Assembly: GCA_025331565.1 (NCBI GenBank)
Contig: JAFREQ010000049.1
Span: 3,010,501 to 3,074,500, forward strand
DNA: 64,000 bases
Direction: 5' to 3'
DNA from: Holacanthus passer
Taxonomy: Eukaryota; Chordata; Actinopteri; Pomacanthidae
How positions within the stretch are numbered: the first letter of the stretch is position 1; each line of letters begins with the position of its first letter. Shown piece after piece: positions 49,655-59,659 of the stretch. Below the pieces are notes generated by a model. It was not told the DNA's origin, searched no databases, and saw only the letters and a program-made list of their open reading frames with translations. The position numbers were made by a program, and so were the translations under genes.

Positions 49655-49797
49655 AATGAATGTGGGGCGTGTGTGGCCCTGGCTCAGTTCCCACCTGGGC
49701 CATTTGCTGCATGTAATCCCTTCTTTCTCCCCTCTTTCCTGTCTGTCTTCAGCCTTCAGCTGTCACTGTGAAATAAAGCCCCCTCCCCAACAAAAAG
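49655..49797 (+). mobile_element. SINE-like element, 3' part
   Basis: GTGGCCCTGGCTCAGTTCCC, CATTTGCTGCATGTAATCCC, TTCTTTCTCCCCTCTTTCCT, GTCTGTCTTC and a tail GTCACTGTGAAATAAAGCCC followed by an A-rich end. Fish repeats with TTTGCTGCATGTCATCCCC...CTCTCTCCCCTTTCCTGTCTGTC...AATAAAG are common. A GGCTCAGT segment resembles the A-box region of a tRNA-derived head. Family not assigned. Confidence 0.6.
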
Positions 49798-49890
49798 TCA
49801 ATGCTTTATGTCTTGTGACCAAAACCACAATCTTTTCCTAACCATAACCAAGTGTTTTGAGTTGCCTCAACAGTGCCATAAAAATCATGA
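49798..49890 (-). repeat. GGTTAGGTTTAG-family repeat copy, inverted
   Basis: On the minus strand: GTTGAGGCAACTCAAAACAC, TTGGTTATGGTTAGGAAAAG, ATTGTGGTTTTGGTCACAAG. It matches the word order of the copies at 29500 and 35585. Confidence 0.5.
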
Positions 49891-50777
49891 TTTAGTTGTC
49901 AGATCAAATAAACCGATAAAACATGTTGACAGTTTGCAGATATTTTGTTCTTCTATTGATAAAAAAAACCAAAAACATTATCTGATTGACATTACATTAT
50001 TTCCTATAATAACTCAGATTGATTTTAAGATTTGCACATTTACTTTATGTTCACTAGATCTGGTGACTTTTGACACCCCTTTAGTGAGTTTTATGTTCCA
50101 AACAAAGAACTGAAAAATGTACTGACTTTTTGCAGGTTTTCCTGCTGAATATGCAGTCAGCTGTACTCACTGTGATTGCTATTGCAAGCCACAAAAATGT
50201 CCGCATCTTTGTGCATGTTATTAGGGAGGATCTAGCACAATACATGTGAGTGTGTTTAACGGGTTAAAAGCATGTTGATATGTTGTATTTTGGAGTGGTG
50301 ATTGATGCCATTGGCTGGCACTGCTAGGCCCATTATGCTTATGCTTTTGTGGTTATGAGGCCTCTTAAAGCATTTCTCTATTTGTTTTGTTTTTGTTTTT
50401 GTATATGCAGCACACTCTTTCAGCACACTTTCATTACGTATTTCTTGTGAAACTGAAACAAGAAATACATAATGAAACAAGAGCTGGTTTCTTGTTTAGC
50501 AGCACATTGAGTCTTTGCTACTTCCCATTTAAAAGAAACTGGTAATACTGTCCGTTCTTCCCTCCTGTATGTTGTTACTATTTCTGCCTCTGCAACTGAC
50601 AAGTTCCTCTTAAACAGTCTATTTGGTCAGGAACTGAATTCTGTTGCACTCAGTATGGTCAACTTTTGACATGATGACTTGATGACTGACTGATGACATA
50701 TTTATGATGGAATTGATGGTGAACATGGTGCAACCCAAATGTTTGTGAGGAAACTGAGCAGTCAAATGAGCATTTTT

Positions 50778-51130
50778 AAGATAAGATAAGATAAGATAAG
50801 ATAAGATAAAACCTTTATTCGTCCCACAGTGGGGAAATTTGCATTGCACAGCAGCAAGGAGACAGAACAAGCTAAATAGTAAAAATGAATATAAAACAAA
50901 TTACATAACAAATTACATAACAAATAAACAAAATAACAAATTTACACGGCATTATTTACAGATATACATGAGAATATGAATATGAGATGAATATGAGATG
51001 TGATATGACCAGTATAGAAGAATTTAATATGAAATATTAAATATCAAATATGAAATATTGCACTTGAATTTAACGAGATGGAGTATTATTATTATTAGTA
51101 GTAGTGGTACATGTAGTAAGGATACAATAA
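50778..51130 (-). mobile_element. Non-LTR retroposon 3' end (copy 2, longest)
   Basis: Six AAGAT units lead into AAACCTTTATTCGTCCCACA, GTGGGGAAATTTGCATTGCA and CAGCAGCAAG. On the minus strand this is a 3' UTR followed by the core (…GTGGGACGAATAAAGG) and a (TTATC)n tail. AT-rich sequence to about 51130 fits the UTR of the same element. No reverse-transcriptase frame is present, so it is 5'-truncated. Confidence 0.8.
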
Positions 51131-51499
51131 AAACAAAAAGGATACATATACAGAAAGCAAAAGCTACTTCAAATGTAGGTTATATTAGAAATGAGCTGAA
51201 CAAGCTATTCTAATGCTATGATATAAGGTATGAAAAAGGTCAGAACTTTTGGGGAAGTAACAGTGATCACTTGAGTTAATTGGTAATCAGAGAGAATTAG
51301 TATCTGATGATAAACTAAAAGCTCTTTCAGATACTTTTTCACCTTAATTTTGGAGGTTTTTTTTTTTTTTTTTGAAAGAACATTGTCAATGTTAATGTCC
51401 AAACTCAATGTCGGCACAAAAGGGAATTAAATAAGCAAGTTAAAAAAAATTATGATGGATGCTTTAAAAGGCCATATTTCTTGGACCCTGAGAGAAGGG

Positions 51500-51511
51500 A
51501 AGTGTGTGTGT

Positions 51512-51548
<37 letters not shown>

Positions 51549-51842
51549 CTTGTATTACTCTTGTTGTGGGGACACAGATCTGTTTTCACAGTCACATTGT
51601 GGCAACTCACCTTCCTTTAGGTGAAAAAATTCTCGTCCACATAACACAAATCATAAAATTTTCGAGAGATGACTTGATTTAAGGTTGGGGCAAGATTTCA
51701 GTTAAAGTTAGGGTTGGTGTTAGGGTCAGGCAGTTAGGGTCAGTGTAAGTTAATGTAATGTCCTGACTGACTCTATGTGTGTGTGTGTGTGTGTGGTGTG
51801 TGTGTGCATGCGCGTGTGTGTGTGCACGTGCGTGTATGTGGC
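51500..51842. repeat. TG-bracketed interspersed repeat
   Basis: (TG)n at 51503-51546, then AACTTGTATTACTCTTGTTG, TGGGGACACAG, ATCATAAAATTTTCGAGAG and AAGGTTGGGGCAAGATTTCA, then GTTAGGGT-type units, TTAATGTAATGTCCTGAC, and a second (TG)n at about 51776-51838. I recall this whole unit, with TG runs on both sides, as a frequent fish repeat. Confidence 0.75.
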
Positions 51843-52449
51843 ATCATGGTTTCAGATTCTCAAGGTGTTTTGGAAGTTGAGACCTGAACAATCAGTAAAT
51901 CTAAGAGCTAAGAGCCTCAGAGGGGATTGGTACAGAGAAAAAAAATGGCACTAACATCAAATAGGAGTGTAAAAGGAGAAGCGGGCAAGTTCCTGGAACA
52001 TGTCCAAAGAAATTAATTTGAAACCTTTCATGGCACTCAGGATATGTGATGTCATCTTGTACCTCATTTAACTCAATTGTCTGTGACTTGACAAAAAGCT
52101 GGCAAAGACAGAAAGCATTCAGTGTGCAAGACTTCGACTTTGAAAAATGAATTCTGAATGTATCAGGAGACACACAAGAACACAGTCTTTACAGTCCCAC
52201 TTAGCATTAATCTTTCAGTTCATGAAGATGTATGTGCATATTCAAGGAGTTAAATATAACATTTAACTTTCTGTAGGCTAAGTGATGCTTTTATGCTCAC
52301 CAAATGATTTATTTATTTTAAAAAATTGCAAAATTACAAAAGATATACTTTGTACTAAATAGGCCTTAAGCAAAAGACACAGTACATTTTAAAAGCAATA
52401 AAAACACAAAATAAAAATAGACATGTTAAATAAATGATAAATAAATAGT
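51843..52449. other. Intergenic stretch, nothing recognised
   Basis: AT-rich, short chance frames only. Confidence 0.55.
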
Positions 52450-52625
52450 AGCATCAGCATGCTAACATGCTCACAATGACAATGCTAGCATGCTGATGCT
52501 TAGCAGGTTAATGTTTACCATCTTCACCGTTAACATGCTAACATTTAGTTAGCAATGAACACAAGTTCAACACAGCTGAGGCTGATGGGAATGTCTTTAG
52601 TGTTACAGACACAGGTGTAACGCAG
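52450..52625 (+). repeat. Teleost interspersed repeat with a 15-bp palindrome
   Basis: AGCATCAGCATGCTA (52450-52464) and TAGCATGCTGATGCT (52486-52500) are exact reverse complements around a 21-nt loop. After them come TTAGCAGGTTAATGTTTACC, GTTAACATGCTAACATT and CAGCTGAGGCTGATGGGAAT. The words GCTAACATGCTCACAATGAC and GAGGCTGATGGGAATGTC are typical of a very common fish repeat. Confidence 0.7.
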
Positions 52626-53770
52626 CTCTCTTCATTTTAAAAATAGATATATTTAACATATTTTTATATACTTTTTCATATTGTAAATCTACTGTATCTT
52701 ATTTTATTACTATCATATTCTAAATTTCTATTCAATAGTTATGATTATTGTACTTTGTTTTTCAATTTTCTTCTCTCTTACAAATTCTGCTTTGGTCAAG
52801 TATTGGACACATTCGATGGAGGTGCATGAATGTCTGCACTACCTGCACACTGAATTAATTTGAACTAATTTCTCTCAGTCTGCCCTTTCACTGCTGCTGT
52901 CCACTTTTTCAACACTGATACTGAAATGTTTAGCTTAAGTGCATATCAGAATGCAGGATGTAGCATGCAGGCTCATTATTTAGAAAGTAAGAGCATGAGT
53001 TATAGCTGATTTATTAAGCACATATCAGTCTTCCTTGAGACACTGTGACTGGAGTAATAACCCATTAGCCAGGACGTAATCATGCTGGCTCTGCATGCTG
53101 TCTGTTGTCTCAAGATGATCTCGTCTGTCTAATTGGTGGCACCTTGTATGTTGCGTCTTCTGCTCTAATGTGACCCTGAGGGTGAAGCATGAAATTATAA
53201 GACACACAGTAATTCAATACTTAACAGATTCCACTGTCATGCTGAAATTTCTCAGAGAAAGTTTGTTTTACTGCTTTGACATTATAGTTTTCTCTGCTAT
53301 GAGTGGTGTTGATGTTGTTGATATCTGGAATGGTCGTCAATTAACATGTGTGCCTTGTCAAGAGTAAAGGTTATTGTTTACACCTGTGCTTTTCTTCACT
53401 GTGACATGTCAAAATGTGAAAAAGACCAATTGAAAAGAAATTCACATAAAACTCGACTACTCCATAAAAAAAAAAAGAAGAAAGTCCACAAAAATCAAAC
53501 ACATTAAACTGTCCTCCAACACTTTTATTCACCAACATGTTCTGTTCTGTCTGTCCTCATCAGCATGACATCTGGGATTGTTTCTGGTTTCTTTATAGTC
53601 TATAAATCAGTGGTGAGACTTATAAATCACCAAAACATACAACAAGATATAATGATATGTGTATAATATAATTAAATAGAATAAAAATATGATTAAATAT
53701 ATATTTCATGTTCAATATAATATATTGTTCTTCATGCAGTGTTTAATTGGAGGGGTGTCTTTCTGATCAC
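52626..53770. other. Intergenic stretch, nothing recognised
   Basis: AT-rich; a TA-rich run near 53640-53730. No gene supported. Confidence 0.55.
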
Positions 53771-53774
53771 TGGT

Positions 53775-53990
53775 CCCCAGGGAGCAGGGTGTGGAGGGAG
53801 GCGGGGAGCAGCACCTGCCGCCTCTGCCTTTCACCACAACAAAAGGAGACGCAAACAGCCACCGCGCCGTCTGATGCTGCGTCAAGCTCACTGGGGGAAG
53901 CGAGAAAATTACCGGAAGTTATTCGGGTGTGCCTTCAAAATAAAAGCCTTTAGTTTGACGCTCTGTGCTGTCTCATATAGCAATTTAACA
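53775..53990 (+). promoter_or_regulatory. CpG-rich patch with an ETS site
   Basis: Local GC- and CpG-rich sequence with ACCGGAAGT at 53911-53919, an ETS/GABPA consensus, followed by GCCTTCAAAATAAAAGCC. An 88-codon frame (53739-54005) crosses it but is rich in R, G and A and looks like nothing known. It could be a weak promoter, or part of an interspersed repeat: the phrase CTTCAAAATAAAAGC is familiar from fish repeats. Confidence 0.3.
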
Positions 53991-54402
53991 CTGGAAAAAC
54001 CATGAAGACAAAATGTGTTGGATTGATCTATGGTGTTGACAGACAACACCATTTATTTTATTTAAAAAGTACAAGAAGAGGGAGGAAACAGTGATCATCT
54101 GTCTTACGGAACTGCAAAAATGGTTCAAGAAAGTCTCCTTCTTCAAGACAGCGGGAAAACATCTCATGTTTAAAGGTTATGAGAAGTTCAAAAGCTTAAT
54201 TTCAACCAAAGGCAATACTTTAAAAGCTTTCCAAACAAGAGAACAAGGCTGACAGAAAATTGCTGATAAACTAAATGCATACGTAATCTGCAAATATAAT
54301 TATTTCATGTTTTTCAGTCTCTATGTTGTCATTATTTAAATTAAAATGTTTGCCGTCGGAACACAATTGACCCTACCATCCGAAGAACTAGCTCATACAT
54401 TT

Positions 54403-54453
54403 TGCAAATTTCCCCACTGAGGGACGAATAAAGGTTTATCTTATATTATCTTA
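54403..54453 (+). mobile_element. Non-LTR retroposon 3' tail (copy 3)
   Basis: GCAAATTTCCCCACTGAGGG then ACGAATAAAGGTTTATCTTA and TATTATCTTAC, in plus orientation. Same core as copies at 5931 and 50778. Confidence 0.8.
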
Positions 54454-55500
54454 CATTGCCTGAGAATTATTCATCTAATAAAGTTTACCTGATGTGCTGT
54501 CTGATTGAATTATATAGTTGTGCGACTTTGTGGTGGCACGCACCCATCAGAGTCTCCGACAGCGAACTCTTGAGGCAGCACATCTTTCTAATGAGATATA
54601 TCAGGGCATTGTTTTCTTGTCATAGTCTAGATGCTCAGTGGAACTGGATATTTTGTTAATTTAAAGAGCACTGTTGTATTCAACACATAAAAAAATGAGA
54701 GAGAGAACAATTACCAAGACATGCTGCTGGTGATCCATAATGAAGAAGAATAAAACAGAAGAGGAGGCAGCGTTCTGAGGCCAATCTTTCAGTTAATATT
54801 TCAGACAAATGAAAGAACAGGTTGCTTGTGCCTGGTGTTTATTTACAACTTTTTGACAACTCTTGAATGTTGTGGTGTGAACACCAACGAACAAAGGGGC
54901 AAATGCAACAACTGTGTCAAATTATTCTGTGAATCGGAACAAAGCAAACACACTACAGATCTGAACGTGCCCTTTATCTTCATATGAAGTCCATATGCAG
55001 TCCACTGCCCCAATAACATTTGGGAATGCTGTGCAAACAGATTAAGCCAGTAGTCTCTTCAAAATATTTGAAGATAATATTAGGTGTATTAGGTACAAAT
55101 AGAATGAAAACATTCAACAGCTTGAGTACTATGGACACTTTGGTTTACACTGCACACAACCCAAGCTGTCCTGCGTCATCAACAGTGTACAAGAGCATTG
55201 CTGAGACACTTTTGTGCCTCTAGTGAATTGTTAAGATAAACGATACCTTCAAGGCCAAAACAGTATCTTTCCAGCAAAAAAAAACGATCTGGGCTGGCCT
55301 TTAAGACTTGTTGCTCTAACACTAGCCATTTTCAAAGAACCAAAAATTGTCTACAGTCTAATCTGGATATCTCAGTTATCCTGGCTATTTCACATGTAGA
55401 AAATGCAGATTATAATAGTGACATTTGTCCATTTAAATCTGCATTAATCCACTTTTGCTTTTCCACCGGGGTGAAGACAACCTCCAAAATAAAATGACAG
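54454..55500. other. Intergenic stretch, nothing recognised
   Basis: No gene, exon pair or repeat that I can support. Confidence 0.55.
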
Positions 55501-56420
55501 TGTGACGAGGAGTGGGGAAGAACTCAAACGCAACACACTGGAAAGGATGATTGATAAAGTCTTTAATGACGACAAAAGAAATCTTAACAAAAAAAACTCA
55601 GAGGGGTAGTATCCAGGATAGTTAAAAAAAGCAGCACAGGGACAGGCAGACAAAAACCACAAACACAAAACGGAGAGCAGATCCAAAAGGTAGTATACAA
55701 ACTGACGGGCATCAACGAAGAACAAAAGGAACAATCCGGCAAGGGCTGACAGAAATGGAGTGGCTTATATAATGTCCTGATGGTGATTAGCTGCAGCTGG
55801 GAACACAGGTGAATAGATGAGGTGGGAGTGGCTGACAGGTGAGGTGAGGCAGAGGCGGGGTGAGTAGAAAAGTACTGGGACCTGAGGTGAGAAGCTATGG
55901 CAGGTGAATAGTGACAGACTGACAGAACTTAGACAGGTAAACAATGACAGGTAAACTAAGACAGGACTATAACTGACAGAACACAGACGGAAAACCAAGA
56001 CATAGAACTAAGACAAAACTACAACACAGAACTAAGAAACAGAACTAGGACAAGACATGACAGCAGAGACAAGGAACTAAGACCAAGACAATGAACTAAG
56101 ACAAGACTGGACTATGACACGACAAGGCTACGACATGACTAAGAAGAGGCCGACAGAACTGAAAGAACTACGACATGAACAGAACCATAACAGAGACTAA
56201 AGCTGAACAGAAACTAAGACTGAACTAAGACAGAACATGGCAGGACAAATACAAGACATGAACAGGACTCAGACATGACCACAGACAAGGACTGGAAACA
56301 GATAAGGCAGGGAAAGACTAGGGCTGAACCAAAACATGACAGGCAGAAATGTGGCAGAACAAAATCTAAGGCTGAACAAAAACTAAGGTAAACAGAGGCC
56401 TGGCAGGCAGAACTGTGACA
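55501..56420 (-). mobile_element. Solo LTR, Gypsy-like, with internal tandem repeats
   Basis: On the minus strand it starts TGTCACAGTTCTGCC and ends CCCCACTCCTCGTCACA, so it has the TG...CA ends of an LTR. A TATA-like ATTATATAAGCC lies near 55762-55773, followed about 200 bp downstream by ATTAAA (complement of 55562-55567) as a possible polyadenylation signal. The U3 side (55900-56410) is a degenerate tandem array of units such as AGAACTAAGACA and GACAGAAC. The flanks both show GACAG (55496-55500 and 56421-56425), a possible 5-bp target duplication, but that word is frequent in the array itself. No gag or pol lies next to it, which fits a solo LTR left by recombination. Confidence 0.72.
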
Positions 56421-56900
56421 GACAGACATATTATTATATTATGACTGTGCCAGTTTTAGCCTACTGGACTGGACAACAAAATGCTAGGCATGGAGCAACA
56501 TACCATTACAACTGTGTTGTGTGTCACCCAACAGAAATCTAATATTGTCTTACGCTGTGGTTTGGTCTCCACCACCTCTGGAAGCATTAGACTTTGAACT
56601 TTCTTCACCAGCGGAAGGTAGTAAATGTTTTTTGGTGCTATTGTTTTTTTCACAACTAGCAGAAAATCAGCGTTTTCTGACCATAGCTGGCATAAAAACA
56701 ATAGAATTAGCTAAAAGGGTGAAGAGTTGGTTAATAATTGTCTGTGGACTTGCCATTGATATTAGTAGCCTTTTCAAATTACATATAGCAGTTTTTGAAT
56801 GTAAAATACTAAGTATTAAGTACAAAGTTTATAATGCTAACATTAGAGGTTATGCTAGCTAGACGTCCAGCGCAAGATAATAGACTGTCCAGTGGTTGTC
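56421..56900. other. Intergenic stretch upstream of a candidate promoter
   Basis: AT-rich; the open frame 56521-56862 has no recognised domain and lacks splice or promoter support. Confidence 0.5.
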
Positions 56901-56919
56901 TAAATTATTATGGAGACAT

Positions 56920-57000
56920 TTATTTGTGTGACGTAAATACCGGAAATAGTGTTGTTGCATTTTGGCGGGCTTGACGCTTGTGAGATGAGAGCAGAAGGTG
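56920..57000 (+). promoter_or_regulatory. Candidate promoter (CRE, ETS and E2F-like sites)
   Basis: Within 50 nt there are TGACGTAA (56929-56936, CRE half-site type), ACCGGAAAT (56939-56947, ETS type) and TTTGGCGGGC (56961-56970, E2F-like). No TATA box. The next 290 nt are GC- and CpG-richer than anything else in the intergenic region and end in a splice donor. The combination suggests a TATA-less promoter on the + strand. Confidence 0.5.
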
Positions 57001-57291
57001 AGCGGAAGATATCAGGGATGCGGTGGAGAGGGAGACATTAGAGAGACAGAGAGAGAGAGAAGCTGGTCCGTCCCTGAATGCGACTCGCCAAAAATTTCAT
57101 ATTGTAGAGGAGGAGAAGAGAGGACAGAACATCCAGAGGAGGAAGAAAGAGAGCGACAGAGCTGTGTGAAACGAGCACAGTGCGCTTCTGGCATCGGAAA
57201 CACGGCGTTGGTTTCACCGACGAAGCGAGGACCATCATCCGCGGCTCCGCAGCGTCGCTGCCCGGGGAGAAGAGTACCGCATCCCAGCAAG
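56985..57291 (+). other. Candidate untranslated first exon of a downstream gene (possibly cntn2)
   Basis: GA-rich leader passing into CpG-rich sequence, ending CCCAGCAAG|GTAAAC, a good splice donor after 57291. Reading frames are short or begin with upstream ATGs (for example ATGCGGTGGAGA, closed after seven codons), so I take it as 5' UTR rather than coding. A second possible donor, GAAG|GTGAGC, lies at 56997/56998. In human the gene after NFASC on the same strand is CNTN2, contactin-2, a GPI-anchored neural adhesion molecule with untranslated 5' exons. That makes cntn2 the first candidate, but nothing in this sequence itself identifies the gene. Confidence 0.45.
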
Positions 57292-58049
57292 GTAAACAAA
57301 CCCAACACCGTTATATCCTCCCTCGTCTTATTAATCACCTTTTACCCTCTTTTTGTGCACAACAAAAGCTGGAAAATATGACTGCAGATGCGGGTTTTCA
57401 GGATGTTGTTAGAAGCTGGTGTCGGCTGTTTCTTCAGGCTAATAGTATGAACGTTATAGTATGAACGGGTGTTAGTGTTTTTGACGCAGTAGCACAAGTG
57501 TGGCTCGGACATACCCAGAATACCAACAGCTGACATTACTAAACCTATTTCCCCCTCACTTCACATCAAACCTGCATGTTTAATGTCCCCTTTCATGACC
57601 AAGGTAAAGGTACACCTCAGAGCCTGACTGAGAGCTCTGGTGTAGTCTGTGTTCTGGTGGGCTGTGTTCATGTGGGGTGACATGTTATTGAATGAAGTGC
57701 TGCACACTGAATTCTTTCCACGTAGGCTTCAATTCTAGTTCACTAATAGTCAAAGCTAATTCCTCTATTCTTACCAGTTTCCATCCACCCAAAAGACATT
57801 TTGGTGTTGTAGAGCTGCAGAGCATGCTGGGAGCACCTCAAGATCCTGAGCGAGTCTGCCCATGGAGGGTTTGCAGCTTGCACACTCCGTAGGTGACTCA
57901 GGTTTATCATTAAGGTTGTGCTGAGACTCATTGAGGGGACTGAACCTGTGTGAGCATTTCCAAACAGGGGGGTCCTTTTATCGTGTATTTCCTAGTCTTG
58001 GACAGGGCGACCACAACAAAACTGCTAAGAATGTATTTTACTGTAATTG

Positions 58050-58312
58050 AATTCAATATAACCATCTCAACCCAACTGGTCGAGGCAGATGCCCACCCAT
58101 CTAGAGCCTGGTTCTGTTCCTGAGGTGTCTGCCTGTTCAAAGGAAGTTTTTCCTCGCCATTGTCGCCAAGTGCTTGCTCATGATGGGAACTGTTGGGTCT
58201 CTATAAATAATATTACAAAGAGTTTGGTCTAGACCTGCTCTGTATGGAAAGAGCCTTGAGAGGATTTCTGTTGTGATTTGGCGCTATACAAATACAATTG
58301 AATTGAATAAAA
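58050..58312 (+). mobile_element. Teleost retroposon 3' region (GGCGCTATACAAAT tail)
   Basis: CCCAACTGGTCGAGGCAGAT, GAGCCTGGTTCTGTTCC, GGAAGTTTTTCCTCGCCATT, GTCGCCAAGTGCTTGCTCAT, GGTCTAGACCTGCTCTGTAT, then GTTGTGATTTGGCGCTATAC and AAATACAATTGAATTGAATA. This ordered set is, from memory, the 3' part of a very abundant fish non-LTR family ending in (AATTG)n. Nearly full-length for that region. Family name not assigned. Confidence 0.8.
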
Positions 58313-59533
58313 AGACAAAGAGTATGAGGATGAGTGATAAGGTAACCAGGTGGAAATCCAGCATTATCTGTTACTATATCTCTAAACATGGATTTTTTTG
58401 CCCATGCAATGTTGAATACTTTGAAAACATATCTATGCTGAGATAATGCTGTAATAATAATCACTATAATCAGTGACTATTCTAATCACAAGAGTCATTT
58501 TCTTGATTGTTGTTGTCTAGTGTATGGTGTAGATGGCTATATTCAGTGCTATAATAAAATATATGAACTTTTTAGACTAAGTGAAGTGTTAATGATTGTG
58601 TCTGGAGATCTGAGACCTGAAAATGTTTGAGATGATCGTCAGCTCATCACATTTTGTCCAGTGATCATAATGTGTCTGCACTGATACTGTGGTAATGAAA
58701 GTGGTAATGACAGTGCACTGTTCTCATATATAGTTACACCTTTTTTCTTCTACTTACAGTACATTGTAAGTACACTGTTTTAACGTGGTAATGTTATAAA
58801 TGGTGGATGATACCCAAATCACTTGGCCAAATCTCTTATGACATCTTAGGATTCGCCCCACAGAGGAACTTGAGCCATCCAGTTGTGAATAGCAGCAGCA
58901 GACTTGTCAGAGACTTGTCAGATCCTAGAAAAAATATTACTGTTTGTACTCACTGTAAAAACAGAACAAAGATGCAAAGCTGGAGAAGATGTGTAGTGAG
59001 GTGTTATAAGCTGAGTGCTGTAGTTTAGAGTAGAGTTTGGCAGAGTGTGATCATGTAATACTGTGACACAGTTTACTGTAAAGGTCGTCATATGGCTGCA
59101 GGATGTTGAGTTGCAGAACTGAAAGGTCATCGTTACTGGCAACATTTACATGGACCTAATAATGTAACCAATAATTTGGTTTACTTGTGATCAATTCTTG
59201 AAATGACAAAAAACTAGCAAAATATTAGCCACATTGGCAAGATTGCACTTAAAGATAGCTGGTGAGATGGCTACACATTCTGACAACACTCCATTGATGA
59301 CAAGAAAGTCACATTTCAAGGAGAGTTGTGAAATGGCAGAGATGGGAGCTTGTAGTAAGTTAATTACAAGTATCCATCATACATTGTGTTGATCAGTCTG
59401 TGAGTGTTTGTTTTTGAAGTTGTGAATTTGGAAGTTTGAGACACATGCGATGTTGTACTGTGTTGAAATAAATTCCTTGGTTTGTTGCTCTGACACATTC
59501 AGAATCATTAAAGGTAATGTTGCTGCTTTTTTG

Positions 59534-59659
59534 TGCCTGCCCCCAAAAATATGTATTCAAATTATTAAATTAATATAAACGTGCTACAACTTGTCGACTA
59601 ATGGCTTCAACTAATGACTACTAGTCGACTAGAAAAATCTTTAGTCGGGGGCAGCCCTG
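59534..59659 (+). mobile_element. hAT-like transposon end or short non-autonomous copy
   Basis: The right end TTAGTCGGGGGCAGCCCTG (to 59659) is the reverse complement of the CAGGGCTGCCCCCGACTAA terminus typical of a fish hAT group. Internal TTGTCGACTAATGG and CTAGTCGACTAGAAAAATC agree with it. On the left, GCCTGCCCCCAAAAAT (from 59534) may be a decayed partner terminus, giving a unit of about 126 bp. No 8-bp target duplication is evident. Confidence 0.65.

Noticed and set aside
57012..57338. 108-codon minus-strand frame over the candidate first exon
   Set aside because: It is the reverse shadow of a GA-rich, CpG-rich leader and is biased in serine and proline accordingly.
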